In this document: positions 63,954-64,000 of the stretch, piece after piece
Layout of the letters: each line of letters starts with the position of its first letter
Position numbering within the stretch: the first letter of the stretch is position 1
Virus record (IMG/VR): IMGVR_UViG_3300006916_000041
Coordinates: 62,001-126,000 of that record
Source: a virus
Length of the DNA: 64,000 nucleotides
Direction: 5' to 3' (one strand)
Notes under the pieces: model-generated
What the model was told of the DNA's origin: nothing
Databases searched by the model: none
The model's input: the letters and a program-made list of their open reading frames with translations, nothing else
Position numbers and translations under genes: made by a program

Positions 63954-64000
63954 CTAATCTCATCTCCAAGTATTTAATTACCTGTTCTAACATTGTTTTC
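63937..64000 (-). CDS. Possible 3' end of a gene entering from the right edge
   Basis: The minus-strand frame is open from the edge for 20 codons (...MLEQVIKYLEMRLDGTIQ) and stops inside the start of the radical SAM gene with a 17-base overlap, as is usual between genes here. Too short for more. Confidence 0.35.
   Translation of the reverse strand, partial: KTMLEQVIKYLEMRLDGTIQ

Noticed and set aside
1-64000. Integrase, attachment site or lysogeny genes
   Set aside because: No recombinase, repressor or att-like repeat was found; the gene content is that of a lytic T4-like phage.

Overview
The window is part of an AT-rich, densely packed tailed-phage genome of the marine T4-like (myovirus) type. 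The evidence is a T4-type family B DNA polymerase (22538-25237), a gp45-like sliding clamp (25730-26461), a DsbA-like DNA-binding protein (21574-21834), a T4 RNase H-like 5'-3' exonuclease (44449-45429), and many late-promoter boxes of the TATAAATA class in front of structural-looking genes. Genes overlap by a few bases (ATGA, TAATG), and no tRNA, rRNA, CRISPR array or insertion sequence was recognised. The host cannot be fixed from sequence; the phage nucleotide-metabolism set and auxiliary genes fit a marine bacterium such as a cyanobacterium or alphaproteobacterium.

Layout. 1-2893: a ClpA-type AAA+ unfoldase cut by the window edge, and an unknown protein. 2.9-6.2 kb: late, small virion-like proteins, two of them followed by intrinsic terminators that run straight into the next late promoter. 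6.2-7.3 kb: UV damage endonuclease under a host-type promoter. 7.4-18.5 kb: a late operon whose proteins mostly start with a short MKINE/MRLxEL-like leader followed by (L/I)xE. This resembles T4 capsid-targeting propeptides cut by prohead protease. It includes an ADP-ribosyltransferase-like protein and a 1110-residue protein, and is interrupted by a convergent pair of glycosyltransferase-like genes (11.5-13.4 kb). 18.5-21.5 kb: Cys-rich protein, endolysin and a run of small membrane proteins (lysis candidates). 21.6-26.5 kb: DsbA, ferredoxin-NADP reductase, DNA polymerase, Smr protein, clamp.

26.5-43 kb is an auxiliary-metabolism stretch. It holds a DpdA-like deazaguanine transglycosylase, GTP cyclohydrolase I, a divergent QueD-like protein and QueE (7-deazaguanine DNA modification), with QueC-like ATPases further right. 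It also holds two dehydrogenases, a cytidylyltransferase, a GT4 glycosyltransferase, a secreted BMP-type nucleoside-binding protein, three 2-oxoglutarate oxygenase-like proteins, two phosphoribosyltransferases, thymidine kinase, a UDP-sugar dehydrogenase and S-adenosylmethionine synthetase. 43-54.4 kb: small proteins, exonuclease, a family of small exported Cys proteins, MoxR ATPase plus VWA/metallopeptidase-like partner, DHFR, an APS-kinase-like protein, a nucleotidyltransferase and thymidylate synthase.

54.4-64 kb is mostly on the minus strand and looks like a biosynthetic island: two radical SAM proteins, a nitroreductase, two QueC-like PP-loop proteins, a very short adenylate-forming (ANL) enzyme, two or three sulfotransferase-like proteins, an acetyltransferase-like protein, a DUF6356-like membrane protein and an oxygenase. 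Two accessory genes (36406-36993 and 61180-62130) are each flanked by near-perfect direct repeats that copy the 3' end of the upstream gene, marking them as recent single-gene cassettes.
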